DNA of 64,000 bases, taken from Sutcliffiella horikoshii (lineage in GTDB: Bacteria; Bacillota; Bacilli; Bacillales; Bacillaceae_I). Positions 55,771-64,000 of the stretch are shown piece after piece. The DNA is taken from NCBI RefSeq assembly GCF_002157855.1, contig NZ_CP020880.1, positions 248,001 to 312,000 on the forward strand. The letters are read 5' to 3'. The position numbers and the translations under genes were made by a program. The first letter of the stretch is position 1. Each line of letters begins with the position of its first letter. The notes beneath the pieces are model-generated. The model saw only the letters and a program-made list of their open reading frames with translations. It did not search any database and had not been told where the DNA came from.

Positions 55771-55953
55771 ATGGGTTCATTAGGAATGGGAAGCCTCTTA
55801 CTTATTGTATTTGTAGCACTACTTATTTTCGGTCCAAGCAAGTTGCCTCAACTTGGTAAAGCAGCAGGGAACACGTTGCGCGAATTCAAAAACGCAACGA
55901 AAGGATTGGCCGATGACGACGACGCTAAAGAGAAAAAAGAAGAAACGAAGTAA
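55771..55953 (+). CDS. tatA: Twin-arginine translocase subunit TatA
   Basis: A 60-aa TatA/E protein: one membrane helix (L-L-L-I-V-F-V-A-L-L-I-F-G), the F-G-P-S-K-L-P-Q-L-G-K hinge and an amphipathic helix F-K-N-A-T-K-G. ATG 55771 lies after AGGAGGTG; the GTG at 55762 overlaps that site. It is 17 bases before tatC, forming a minimal TatAyCy-like pair. Confidence 0.93.
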   Translation: MGSLGMGSLLLIVFVALLIFGPSKLPQLGKAAGNTLREFKNATKGLADDDDAKEKKEETK

Positions 55954-55970
55954 TGTAAGGATGAACATAT

Positions 55971-56729
55971 ATGCTAGATAGAGAAATGTCGGTGTATGAC
56001 CATATAGGCGAGCTCCGAAAAAGAATCATCATCACAGCATCCTTCTTTTTCGTTTCGGCAATCGGCGGCTTCTTCTTGGCCGAACCGATCATTGTCTATT
56101 TACAGCAAACAGATGAAGCGAAAGAGCTGACGATGAACGCCTTTCGTATGACAGACCCCATCAAGATCTTTATGCAATTCGCCTTTTTGATTGCATTTAT
56201 CATAACGTTTCCCGTCACGCTCTATCAGCTTTGGGCTTTCATCAGCCCAGGCTTATTAGAAAAAGAACGGAGAGTAACGTTAAGCTATATACCGATTTCC
56301 ATTTTCCTGTTTTTAAGCGGACTAGCTTTCTCTTACTTCATTTTATTCCCGTTCGTCGTGGATTTCATGGGTAGACTTGCAGACCGGTTGGAAATAAACC
56401 AGGTAATCGGAATCAACGAATACTTTCAATTCTTGTTTCAACTGACCCTACCGTTTGGGTTACTGTTTCAAATGCCGGTAATTGTGATGTTCTTAACAAG
56501 ACTAGGCCTCATTACCCCAAACTTTTTGGTGGAAATTCGTAAGTTCGCTTACTTTGCCCTGCTTGTGGTTGGTGGATTGATTACACCGCCAGAACTGATC
56601 TCGCATTTGATGGTAACCGTCCCTCTTTTCATTCTATATGAAATCAGCATTGTGATTTCTCGTGTTTCTTATCGAAAAGCACAGAAAGCGGCAGCGTTGA
56701 TGGAGCAGGAAGAGAAGATGAATAATTAG
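55971..56729 (+). CDS. tatC: Twin-arginine translocase subunit TatC
   Basis: A 252-aa TatC receptor for twin-arginine signal peptides. Block H-I-G-E-L-R-K-R at residues 10-17, and six membrane segments with F-L-F-L-S-G-L-A-F-S-Y-F and P-F-G-L-L-F-Q-M-P. The AAGGAT site precedes the ATG. Partner of tatA upstream; a terminator and repeat copy 12 follow. Confidence 0.95.
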   Translation: MLDREMSVYDHIGELRKRIIITASFFFVSAIGGFFLAEPIIVYLQQTDEAKELTMNAFRMTDPIKIFMQFAFLIAFIITFPVTLYQLWAFISPGLLEKERRVTLSYIPISIFLFLSGLAFSYFILFPFVVDFMGRLADRLEINQVIGINEYFQFLFQLTLPFGLLFQMPVIVMFLTRLGLITPNFLVEIRKFAYFALLVVGGLITPPELISHLMVTVPLFILYEISIVISRVSYRKAQKAAALMEQEEKMNN

Positions 56730-56735
56730 ATGACG

Positions 56736-56776
56736 CAGGCTCGTCCCTTTTTTGAGAAGGGGGCGGGCTTGTTTTT
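56736..56776 (+). terminator. Terminator after tatC
   Basis: CAGGCTCG-TCCCTT pairs with AAGGGGGCGGGCTTG through wobbles and one bulge, then GTTTTTGG. Confidence 0.75.
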
Positions 56777-56795
56777 GGTTTGGTGTTAAAACGCT

Positions 56796-56918
56796 GCTGG
56801 TCTCCGTTCCAGGCGCTTCGCTTGCCTGCGGGCGGTCCGTGAGCCTCCTCACTCCGTTGCGGGGTCTCACCTGTCCCTTCCTCCCGCGGGCGTCTGCGCG
56901 CCTTCCACTCCGACCAAC
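56796..56918 (-). repeat. Dispersed structured repeat, copy 12
   Basis: Ends GCTGGTC and GACCAAC instead of GTTGATT/AATCAAC. Two base pairs changed on both sides (A-T to G-C, T-A to C-G) while one pair became C-A. Inner stem AGGCGC/GCGCCT, innermost GTGAG/CTCAC. Confidence 0.88.
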
Positions 56919-57011
56919 AAGATGACTTCATTTTCTAGGGGGAAAGGTATTTAAAACCATTCCAAGAAAGACCAACCTCCTAATTACCCAAAAGCCCTTC
57001 TAGAAAAATTT

Positions 57012-57044
57012 AAAAAAGACCCGCACCATAAACAGGTACGAGCC
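57012..57044 (-). terminator. Terminator of ydiK
   Basis: On the minus strand GGCTCGTACC pairs with GGTGCGGGTC with wobbles, then T6. Confidence 0.8.
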
Positions 57045-57049
57045 TTCTC

Positions 57050-57256
57050 TCACTTTTTCTTCTGTTGTATCTCTTTAATCTTTTGATGCAGCAAGTAAGA
57101 CCGAATGGCGACGCCGAAATCAAAAGTGGCAATGAGCATCAGCAAAATGGTGTGCCAGTGCCAGATGGTATCCTTCACAGAAACAATCGCCAGGTACAAG
57201 AACAAGCTGCCCATGATCGCATAGAAGAAAACCATTCGTAATGGTGTTATTTTCAT
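57050..57256 (-). CDS. ydiK: DUF4305 membrane protein YdiK
   Basis: A 68-aa membrane protein: MKITPLRMVFFYAIMGSLFL, a V-K-D-T-I-W-H-W-H-T link and a second segment followed by a basic charged helix K-I-K-E-I-Q-Q-K-K-K. It corresponds in place and size to B. subtilis YdiK. GGAGG is 8 bases before ATG 57256. It is 43 bases after ydiL on the same strand, with a small hairpin (CAGCTCT/AGAGCTG) between. Function unknown. Confidence 0.82.
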   Translation of the reverse strand: MKITPLRMVFFYAIMGSLFLYLAIVSVKDTIWHWHTILLMLIATFDFGVAIRSYLLHQKIKEIQQKKK

Positions 57257-57298
57257 GTGCAAATCCTCCAGGTAAGTTCAGCTCTAACGGAGAGCTGT

Positions 57299-58045
57299 TT
57301 AAAAGAACGAAATGAAATTCGGTACGTTCTGTTGCATTTCTTCCATTTGACGCATCATTTCTTCGATATCATCGCGGAACACATATTGTACGATGACAAC
57401 AAACGAGTTCATGGCAACGTGGGCGATGATCGGAACGATAATGCGGTTAGTTTTTACATATAGGAAAGCGAAAATGCCTCCCATGACAAAGTATATGAGC
57501 AGATGCTTGAAATCTTGATGGACCACGGCAAAAAGTAACGAACTCACTGTCAGCGCAATGGCGAAGTTAAACTTCTTATAGATGGAACCGAAAATGATCT
57601 TCCGGAAAATAATCTCCTCTAATATCGGTCCAGCGACAGCGACGGCAAAGATCATGACTGGGAATGCGGAGACAAACCCCATGATTTGCTGGGTGTTCTC
57701 AGATCCGGGCTGAATGCCGAAAAGCTGCATTTGAATCTGTGCTGCCACAGCCTGCCCAATCAGTGCAAGCGGAAAGCCGACAACCGACCATAGTACTGTT
57801 TTTGGGATGGAAGCCGTTTGGCCTCGGAAGTCCCCTTTGGTCCATTCGTTGCGAAGTATCCAAGCAACAATGGCCAATCCAATCGTAAAACTGATGAATG
57901 CCCAGACGCCGATGAGATATGGCTCTCTGGTGGCACGCTCCATGCCTTCCCCGACGCCAAGCCAGATTAACAGCGGGTATCCAAGCAATCCGGACAGTTG
58001 CATCAGGACATATGTAATAATGACTAACCAATAGTTTTTTGTCAT
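57299..58045 (-). CDS. ydiL: CPBP family intramembrane metalloprotease YdiL
   Basis: A 248-aa membrane protein of the CAAX-protease/bacteriocin-processing (CPBP) family. Motif 1 is P-I-L-E-E-I-I-F-R-K near 145 with the Glu pair; motif 2 is F-A-V-V-H-Q-D-F-K-H and motif 3 I-I-A-H-V-A-M-N. About seven membrane segments. AGGAG lies 8-10 bases before the ATG. Neighbour of groES as in B. subtilis. The substrate is unknown. Confidence 0.9.
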   Translation of the reverse strand: MTKNYWLVIITYVLMQLSGLLGYPLLIWLGVGEGMERATREPYLIGVWAFISFTIGLAIVAWILRNEWTKGDFRGQTASIPKTVLWSVVGFPLALIGQAVAAQIQMQLFGIQPGSENTQQIMGFVSAFPVMIFAVAVAGPILEEIIFRKIIFGSIYKKFNFAIALTVSSLLFAVVHQDFKHLLIYFVMGGIFAFLYVKTNRIIVPIIAHVAMNSFVVIVQYVFRDDIEEMMRQMEEMQQNVPNFISFF

Positions 58046-58187
58046 AATAAGCTCCTCTTTTTCAAGGCTATTTTCGTAATAGTTGTTGTTTTATCGTATG
58101 GATAAAGTGCTCGTTATACTAAATACTGTCGTGCTCTTTTCTTCTCAAATCAGAAAAGATTACACAGAAAAATAGAATAGATAAGCG

Positions 58188-58215
58188 GTAAAAAGTCCAA
58201 TTGCCGACTTTTTAC
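58188..58215. other. Perfect inverted repeat in the ydiL-groES spacer
   Basis: GTAAAAAGTC (58188-58197) and GACTTTTTAC (58206-58215) are perfect arms around CAATTGCC. It is in the 490-base gene-free spacer. No clear promoter or T-run beyond the stem; role unknown. Confidence 0.5.
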
Positions 58216-58424
58216 TAGAGTATATCAACTACCTTTGTGAAAAGAGCCTTATGCATTATTCACTTTTCGTATTGTACCATATAATCTATATGTCCTTGTA
58301 ACGATAAGGTTTCCCTGAATGGGCCGATTTTACGAAAACAATCTCAATTCGACACGTTTAAACAGGAAAGCACATGAGGATAATGAAAAGGGTTGCAAGT
58401 CGAAAATTTTTTAGATAAAGATAC

Positions 58425-58453
58425 TTGCAAAACAGAAGCAGATTCATTATTAT
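58425..58453 (+). promoter_or_regulatory. SigA promoter of groESL
   Basis: TTGCAA (58425-58430), 17 bases, TATTAT (58448-58453). Directly before the CIRCE element. Confidence 0.78.
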
Positions 58454-58463
58454 AATAATTGTG

Positions 58464-58490
58464 TTAGCACTCAAGTGTTAAGAGTGCTAA
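58464..58490. promoter_or_regulatory. CIRCE element (HrcA operator)
   Basis: TTAGCACTC-N9-GAGTGCTAA is a perfect CIRCE inverted repeat, 44 bases before groES. HrcA repression with heat induction is expected. Confidence 0.98.
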
Positions 58491-58533
58491 TAAAAAATAA
58501 ACCATTACATATGAAACCAAGGAGGTTGTTTTC

Positions 58534-58821
58534 ATGTTAAAGCCATTAGGCGATCGCATTGTAATTGAACTTGTTCAATCAGAGGAAAAAACGGCAAGTG
58601 GTATCGTATTACCGGACTCTGCGAAAGAAAAACCTCAAGAAGGTAAAGTAGTAGCAGTAGGAACTGGCCGCGTACTAGAAAGCGGAGAGCGTGTAGCACC
58701 TGAAGTAGCAGAAGGCGACAGCGTCATCTTCTCTAAATACGCAGGAACTGAAGTGAAATTCGAAGGAAGAGAACTTCTAATCCTTAAAGAAACAGACGTA
58801 CTTGCAGTAGTAAGCAAATAA
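58534..58821 (+). CDS. groES: Co-chaperonin GroES
   Basis: A 95-aa lid of the GroEL chamber. [20 protein letters not shown] with the mobile loop T-A-S-G-I-V-L-P near 22-29, and the final L-A-V-V. AAGGAGG precedes the ATG. Controlled by CIRCE. The normally short gap to groEL is 230 bases here, because repeat copy 13 lies in it. Confidence 0.97.
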   Translation: MLKPLGDRIVIELVQSEEKTASGIVLPDSAKEKPQEGKVVAVGTGRVLESGERVAPEVAEGDSVIFSKYAGTEVKFEGRELLILKETDVLAVVSK

Positions 58822-58880
58822 TTTGATCAATAAGCGGAGGCTAACCGAACCAGCCCCGCATCTTATAAAATTTTAAACGT

Positions 58881-59003
58881 GTTGATTGTAGCGGAAGGTG
58901 TGAGACTCCGGCGGGAGATAGCGGTAGCTTGAGACCCCACAGCGCAGCGAGGAGGCTCAAGCACACGCCCCGCGGAAAGCGAACACCTGCAGCGAAAATC
59001 AAC
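58881..59003 (+). repeat. Dispersed structured repeat, copy 13 (inside groESL)
   Basis: GTTGATT pairs with AATCAAC, 8x8 loop, then AGGTGT with ACACCT, core GCGGG/CCCGC and TTGAG/CTCAA. It is within the groES-groEL transcript in the sense orientation of the main form. Confidence 0.9.
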
Positions 59004-59036
59004 CGAGCAACAACCAAAATTCATCTAATTTCCTAA

Positions 59037-60683
<1,647 letters not shown>

Positions 60684-60750
60684 TAATACCCCCAAACCCT
60701 TTGAGGCTCTAATGTTTCCGCAACAGAGTCACTTGAAATTTAACATTCGT

Positions 60751-61977
60751 TTAACGGAGGCCCTGCATAAGTTCACTAAACTTATTAGCGGTCTCTTTTT
60801 TCTTGGGTTTGGTAACATGTAGGTAGATGTTTTTAGTTGTATCACATTTTGAATGACCCAAGCGATCCATAATATCGATTAACTCAACTCCCAATTCTGC
60901 TAATAGAGATGTATGAGTGTGACGAAGGGAGTGTGGAGTAAGTTGAAGATTTAGATCAATCATTTTTAAAAGCCGTTCCATTCTGTTTTCAACTTTTTTT
61001 GGGTATGTGGGATAACCGGCATATTCCTTGCTTTCCTCTGCAAACACAAAACCTTTGTCATAATAACTATTTCCGTGACGCAACTTAATTTTATTCTGAA
61101 GTACTTTGTGTTTGCTTAGCACGTCTAAAGTATAATCATCCACTACAATAGTCCGTCTTGCTTTCTTTGTTTTAGGTGGGCCTAATTTATACTTTTTGAT
61201 GTTGTTTGTATCATTCTTATAGGTTTTATTTATTCTTATAGTACCTTTCTGGAAATCAATATCTTTCCATTTTAATGCACATAATTCTCCATTACGGATA
61301 CCAGTATAGCTGAGAGTTACAAAAGCTGTGTGATCAAATCCTATACCCTTCTTTTCGGCAGTTGCTAAGAACAAAGCAAGCTCTTCTTTCTCAAGATATT
61401 TGAAAGTTTCCTTTTCTTTTTCTAATTCCTCTACTGTTTTTTGTATTACAGGTACGTAGGAATCTACAGATGGATCTTTTTTTATAAAGCCATTTTTAAA
61501 TGCCTTTTTAAATATCATACGTCCAGTAACATGAATACTTTTCAAGGTGTTTTCAGCATAACCACGCTCTTTCAAGCCATCTAAAGAGGACTGAAATTGT
61601 TTTTCTGTAATTTTTTTTAATTTAATTTTAGCAAGAAAATCTAAAAGCCTATTGATATCCTTTTCTCTTATTCTTACAGTACCAGGAGATACTTTTCCAG
61701 TGGCTTCATACTCTAAAATAAACTGTTTGGAGTAATCTTCAAAGGTAATATCAGTTTCTATGATATAACTACCCTGGTGAATCTCATTTAAAAATTTTAC
61801 TAATGCATCTTCGGCCTCTTTTTTGGTTTTGAAGGTAAACTTTCCTCTTTGTCTCCTTTTCCCTGTCTTTGGATGATTTCCAATATCGACTAGGTAGCCC
61901 CAATTTCCTTTACACCTGCATTTCTTTTTCTTATCTTTAGGGCATTTGCATTTTGGTTTATAGACTTTTCCTTTCAA
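60751..61977 (-). CDS. int: Tyrosine recombinase integrase
   Basis: A 408-aa tyrosine recombinase. The N-terminus has a C-x-C...C-x-C cluster in K-C-K-C-P-K-D-K-K-K-K-C-R-C, then an arm-type binding domain (G-N-H-P-K-T-G-K-R-R-Q-R-G) and a SAM-like core-binding domain (about 65-165). The catalytic residues are Arg in T-G-I-R-N-G-E-L, H-x-x-R in H-S-L-R-H-T-H, His in L-G-H-S-K-C and the nucleophile Tyr in T-K-N-I-Y-L-H. Its 3' end faces groEL. It should integrate the element at the groEL end. Confidence 0.93.
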   Translation of the reverse strand: MKGKVYKPKCKCPKDKKKKCRCKGNWGYLVDIGNHPKTGKRRQRGKFTFKTKKEAEDALVKFLNEIHQGSYIIETDITFEDYSKQFILEYEATGKVSPGTVRIREKDINRLLDFLAKIKLKKITEKQFQSSLDGLKERGYAENTLKSIHVTGRMIFKKAFKNGFIKKDPSVDSYVPVIQKTVEELEKEKETFKYLEKEELALFLATAEKKGIGFDHTAFVTLSYTGIRNGELCALKWKDIDFQKGTIRINKTYKNDTNNIKKYKLGPPKTKKARRTIVVDDYTLDVLSKHKVLQNKIKLRHGNSYYDKGFVFAEESKEYAGYPTYPKKVENRMERLLKMIDLNLQLTPHSLRHTHTSLLAELGVELIDIMDRLGHSKCDTTKNIYLHVTKPKKKETANKFSELMQGLR

Positions 61978-62448
61978 TTGTTTGCCTCCTGTTTTTATTT
62001 ATTTTCTAATTTTACCTAATTCTTACTATCATTGATTGATTTTAAAACATGCTCAGGTATCGCTCAAATTTTTGACATGGGAATTTTTTTGAGAATTAAA
62101 ATTCAATTTTCACTACCTATTTTTTTTACTATCTTGAGCATTATTGTTTATTATAGAAAAAGTATGTTGGGATGGATATCATAAGCGATAATCCATACTA
62201 GTAATTGAAGTATAATTTAAATGTGTAGCAAAGTAGTCCAAAAGAACATTAATAAGTTACAGGAAAAAAATTTTAACTAAAAGTTTATCCCTTGCAATAG
62301 CCTGGGAGCAATTCATGGTGTAACCTAGTTAATGAGGAAGTAAAAAGGTAAAAGAAGATAAACAGTTTGTAAAGAGGCAAATCATTCATTTTTATGACTT
62401 TCTTTTATTCTTCGATACTTTAGATAACAAGTATTTAAATGCTGCCAG

Positions 62449-62497
62449 AAGCACTGGAGCAGAGGCCTGTAACCAGGTTCTGTTCTGGTGCTTTTTT
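62449..62497 (+). terminator. Strong terminator without an upstream gene
   Basis: GAAGCACTGGAGCAGA... pairs with ...TCTGTTCTGGTGCTT with a CCTG/CAGG inner stem, then T6. Reads on the plus strand, but 61978-62448 holds no plus-strand reading frame that I can support. It may end an untranslated RNA. Confidence 0.75.
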
Positions 62498-62560
62498 AGT
62501 AAGATTTATGTAAGTGAAGAGCATTTAAATAAATTTTGAAAATTATTAGGGGGAGATAAA

Positions 62561-62776
62561 GTGACCAGAGAGGAATTACCAGCTATTTTAACTGCTCAAA
62601 ATATCGCTGACTATCTTAAAATATCTCGTAGAAGAGTATATGAACTTTTTCAGATAAGCGAAGAAGCTGGAGGAATTAAATGTTTTGAAATTGGTCTAAC
62701 GAAGCGAGTAGAAGTAGAGGATTTTTTTGCTTGGTTAGATAGATTGAAAAAGGTGAAACAACAAAAGTATAAATAG
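62561..62776 (+). CDS. Excisionase-like helix-turn-helix protein
   Basis: A 71-aa winged-helix DNA-binding protein of the Xis/MerR-like type: L-T-A-Q-N-I-A-D-Y-L-K-I-S-R-R-R-V-Y-E-L forms the HTH, and the C-terminal R-V-E-V-E-D-F-F-A-W-L-D block fits helix-turn-helix excisionases. GTG start with GGGGGAG 7 bases upstream. Its place between the integrase and a replication-type gene supports a role in excision control; this is inferred. Confidence 0.8.
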   Translation: MTREELPAILTAQNIADYLKISRRRVYELFQISEEAGGIKCFEIGLTKRVEVEDFFAWLDRLKKVKQQKYK

Positions 62777-62792
62777 GAGTAGTCAGAAGCTT

Positions 62793-62861
62793 ATGAATGA
62801 GGGAGAAATTTTTTCTCCTTCAATTAAATCTGCTGTTACTATTGTGAAGGCTATATCATAA
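62793..62861 (+). CDS. Possible 22-aa peptide
   Basis: ATG 62793 is 12 bases after AGGAGTAG and gives MNEGEIFSPSIKSAVTIVKA plus two residues. No family. It overlaps the perfect dyad GGAGAAA-TT-TTTCTCC (about 62802-62818), which may be the real feature. Low confidence. Confidence 0.25.
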   Translation: MNEGEIFSPSIKSAVTIVKAIS

Positions 62862-62898
62862 AATCTGATATTACTAATAAGAAAGGAAGATTGTTTTG

Positions 62899-63822
62899 GT
62901 GAAGATCAACAAAGTTCCTCTTAAAAAAGATTATGTACAAATACCCAACTCTACTGCTCTTGCTGTAGAAAAAAACATTTCACTGCAAGCGTTAGGTTTA
63001 ATTGTTAACTTATGGAGTTATAACGTAGAGAAATGGGACCTACATAAAACCGAAGTATATAAAAGGTTTGAAAAAAACAAAAAAACTAGTGTTTCTAACG
63101 CGTGGGATGAACTGGTTGAAGCAAATTTCATTATCGAATTTAAGTATCGTAAAGGGAGAGTCTGGGAATATGAGTACTATTACCGTATTCAGCCGTTCTC
63201 TGAAGAGGAGAAAAAAGATTTGTTAGAAGAAAGCGCCCGCCACCTCAAAGTGCCTTCGACTTCTGATTTTCAAGAGCTCAAAATGAGTAGTACAAAAGGA
63301 ACAGTTCAAAAACAGCAGATAATAAATAATAGACCTATTGAAGAATTAAATAACGAAAAACAAATTAAAGACAAATTAGACCTTAATCTTAACCCAGAAG
63401 AAAAAGAAGGAAAGGGAAATTTGTTTTCAAATGTTTTGCAAAATCTAAAAATACCGGATGGAGTAAAAAGACTGTTATACGATTACAACATTCAAGGTTA
63501 TGGTGATGATAAAGTTATAGCTAATTATCGTTCATTTGATGTTTTTGAATTGGAAATCTTCTATAATACAAGCTCTTATGTTAAAGAGAACGTGAAATCT
63601 GACGATTTATTTTTTATCAATCAACACGAATTTACTCAAATAGTACAATCTATCCTTAAAAAAGGGCCAGAAAAAATAGATACTACTTTTGGTATTCTTA
63701 GAGACTACACATTAAGGAAACTTAGTTATAAAGAAGAAAACTTTAAATATAATAACGTAGCAGATAATAACTTTTCAGAACCTAACACTGGTCAGCCTCC
63801 GTGGTTTAGTTTATTACCTTGA
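62899..63822 (+). CDS. Replication-initiator-like winged-helix protein of the element
   Basis: A 307-aa protein. Residues 1-95 form a winged-helix domain (V-P-L-K-K-D-Y-V-Q-I-P-N-S-T-A-L, then S-L-Q-A-L-G-L-I-V-N-L-W-S, then W-D-E-L-V-E-A-N-F-I) like that of phage replisome organisers and plasmid initiators. Residues 100-170 are a polar linker (K-E-E-K, Q-K-Q-Q-I-I-N-N-R) and 185-290 a second helical domain. The GTG at 62899 is 9 bases after AAAGGAA (an adjacent TTG is in frame). It is probably the element's replication protein; the exact family is not certain. Confidence 0.65.
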   Translation: MKINKVPLKKDYVQIPNSTALAVEKNISLQALGLIVNLWSYNVEKWDLHKTEVYKRFEKNKKTSVSNAWDELVEANFIIEFKYRKGRVWEYEYYYRIQPFSEEEKKDLLEESARHLKVPSTSDFQELKMSSTKGTVQKQQIINNRPIEELNNEKQIKDKLDLNLNPEEKEGKGNLFSNVLQNLKIPDGVKRLLYDYNIQGYGDDKVIANYRSFDVFELEIFYNTSSYVKENVKSDDLFFINQHEFTQIVQSILKKGPEKIDTTFGILRDYTLRKLSYKEENFKYNNVADNNFSEPNTGQPPWFSLLP

Positions 63823-63977
63823 ACACCATACCCATTAACTCTATAAATTGAATACTAGATGGTATTGTTTGAAGTACTCTTTATACTCCTTTATAGTATG
63901 TAGAGCAAATAATCACAATGATTAACACTATTATTCTATACAGGTAAATGTTACCATTATTAAAGGGGTGTTTAATC

Positions 63978-64000
63978 ATGTCTGGAACTATTAATAGGGT
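63978..64000 (+). CDS. Start of a gene cut by the window edge
   Basis: ATG 63978 behind AAAGGGGTG begins MSGTINR and runs off the right edge. Nothing more can be said. The spacer 63823-63977 before it is AT-rich and shows no other gene. Confidence 0.5.

Larger units (their letters stand above)
60684..64000. mobile_element. Left end of an integrated element (partial)
   Basis: From the groEL stop to the right edge: tyrosine integrase facing groEL, an AT-rich regulatory spacer, an excisionase-like HTH gene, a replication-initiator-like gene and the beginning of another gene. The DNA is clearly richer in A and T than the neighbouring genes. The right end and the matching att site are beyond the window, so the core cannot be given. 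Whether it is a prophage or an integrative conjugative element is unclear; the short replication module allows both. Confidence 0.8.

Noticed and set aside
57271-57300. Terminator between ydiL and ydiK
   Set aside because: The CAGCTCT/AGAGCTG hairpin has no T-run, and ydiK follows closely.
60684-60750. Exact att core
   Set aside because: The partner site is beyond the window, so no direct repeat can be shown.

Overview
The window reads as a chromosomal segment of a spore-forming member of the Bacillaceae. Gene order from ddl-murF-cshA through the sigB operon, tex-cmpA-ydcK, an rRNA operon, thiL-tsaE-tsaB-rimI-tsaD, ydiF-rex-tatA-tatC-ydiK-ydiL and groES-groEL follows the Bacillus subtilis order as I remember it. 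The species cannot be fixed from the window alone.

Layout. 1-12.9 kb is accessory: a CDP-alcohol phosphatidyltransferase, stress proteins (two tiny lmo0937-type membrane proteins, CsbD, a KGG protein, an SDR), bioB under a BirA-type operator, helD behind a leader terminator, and a csoR-copZ-copA copper locus followed by a His-rich anchored protein with a duplicated H-x12-H-x-H-P motif. 13-27.6 kb: a beta-propeller protein, ddl, murF, cshA, uvsE, ydbS-ydbT, rhomboid protease, acpS, ydcC, alr. 27.7-33.6 kb: ndoAI-ndoA and the complete rsbRSTUVW-sigB-rsbX stress module with a textbook SigB promoter before rsbV. 33.8-37.2 kb: tex, the 36-codon cmpA, ydcK. 37.3-43.8 kb: twelve tRNA genes and one 16S-23S-5S set. 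43.9-49.1 kb: a DUF2268-like lipoprotein, a DUF3243 protein, and the thiL/t6A tRNA-modification operon. 49.1-50.6 kb is gene-free but carries a DnaA-box cluster and two tandem arrays. 50.6-60.7 kb: a GntR-ABC operon, an ABC-F gene, rex, tatAC, ydiK, ydiL, groESL with CIRCE. From about 60.7 kb to the right edge lies the end of an integrated element: tyrosine integrase, excisionase-like HTH protein and a replication-initiator-like protein, in AT-rich DNA.

Two non-coding systems stand out. (1) A dispersed element of usually 115-135 bp occurs at least 13 times, always between genes and in both orientations. Its ends form a terminal stem, an 8x8 internal loop and a second stem, and at least two stems keep pairing while changing sequence between copies, which is covariation. 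Copies sit between groES and groEL, between the BirA operator and bioB, and at the end of ddl, where the copy supplies the stop codon. (2) Three tandem arrays (about 20.4, 49.5 and 49.9 kb) have exactly the same 52-bp period and a common unit plan (AGA-N5-TCT dyad followed by a GCCCGAA-like core). A fourth array before rex repeats the related TCGCCCG core every 20-21 bp. 52 bp and 20.3 bp are close to five and two turns of B-DNA, so these look like helically phased arrays.

Start codons were chosen from Shine-Dalgarno spacing. Product names rest on motifs and remembered family members, not on searches.
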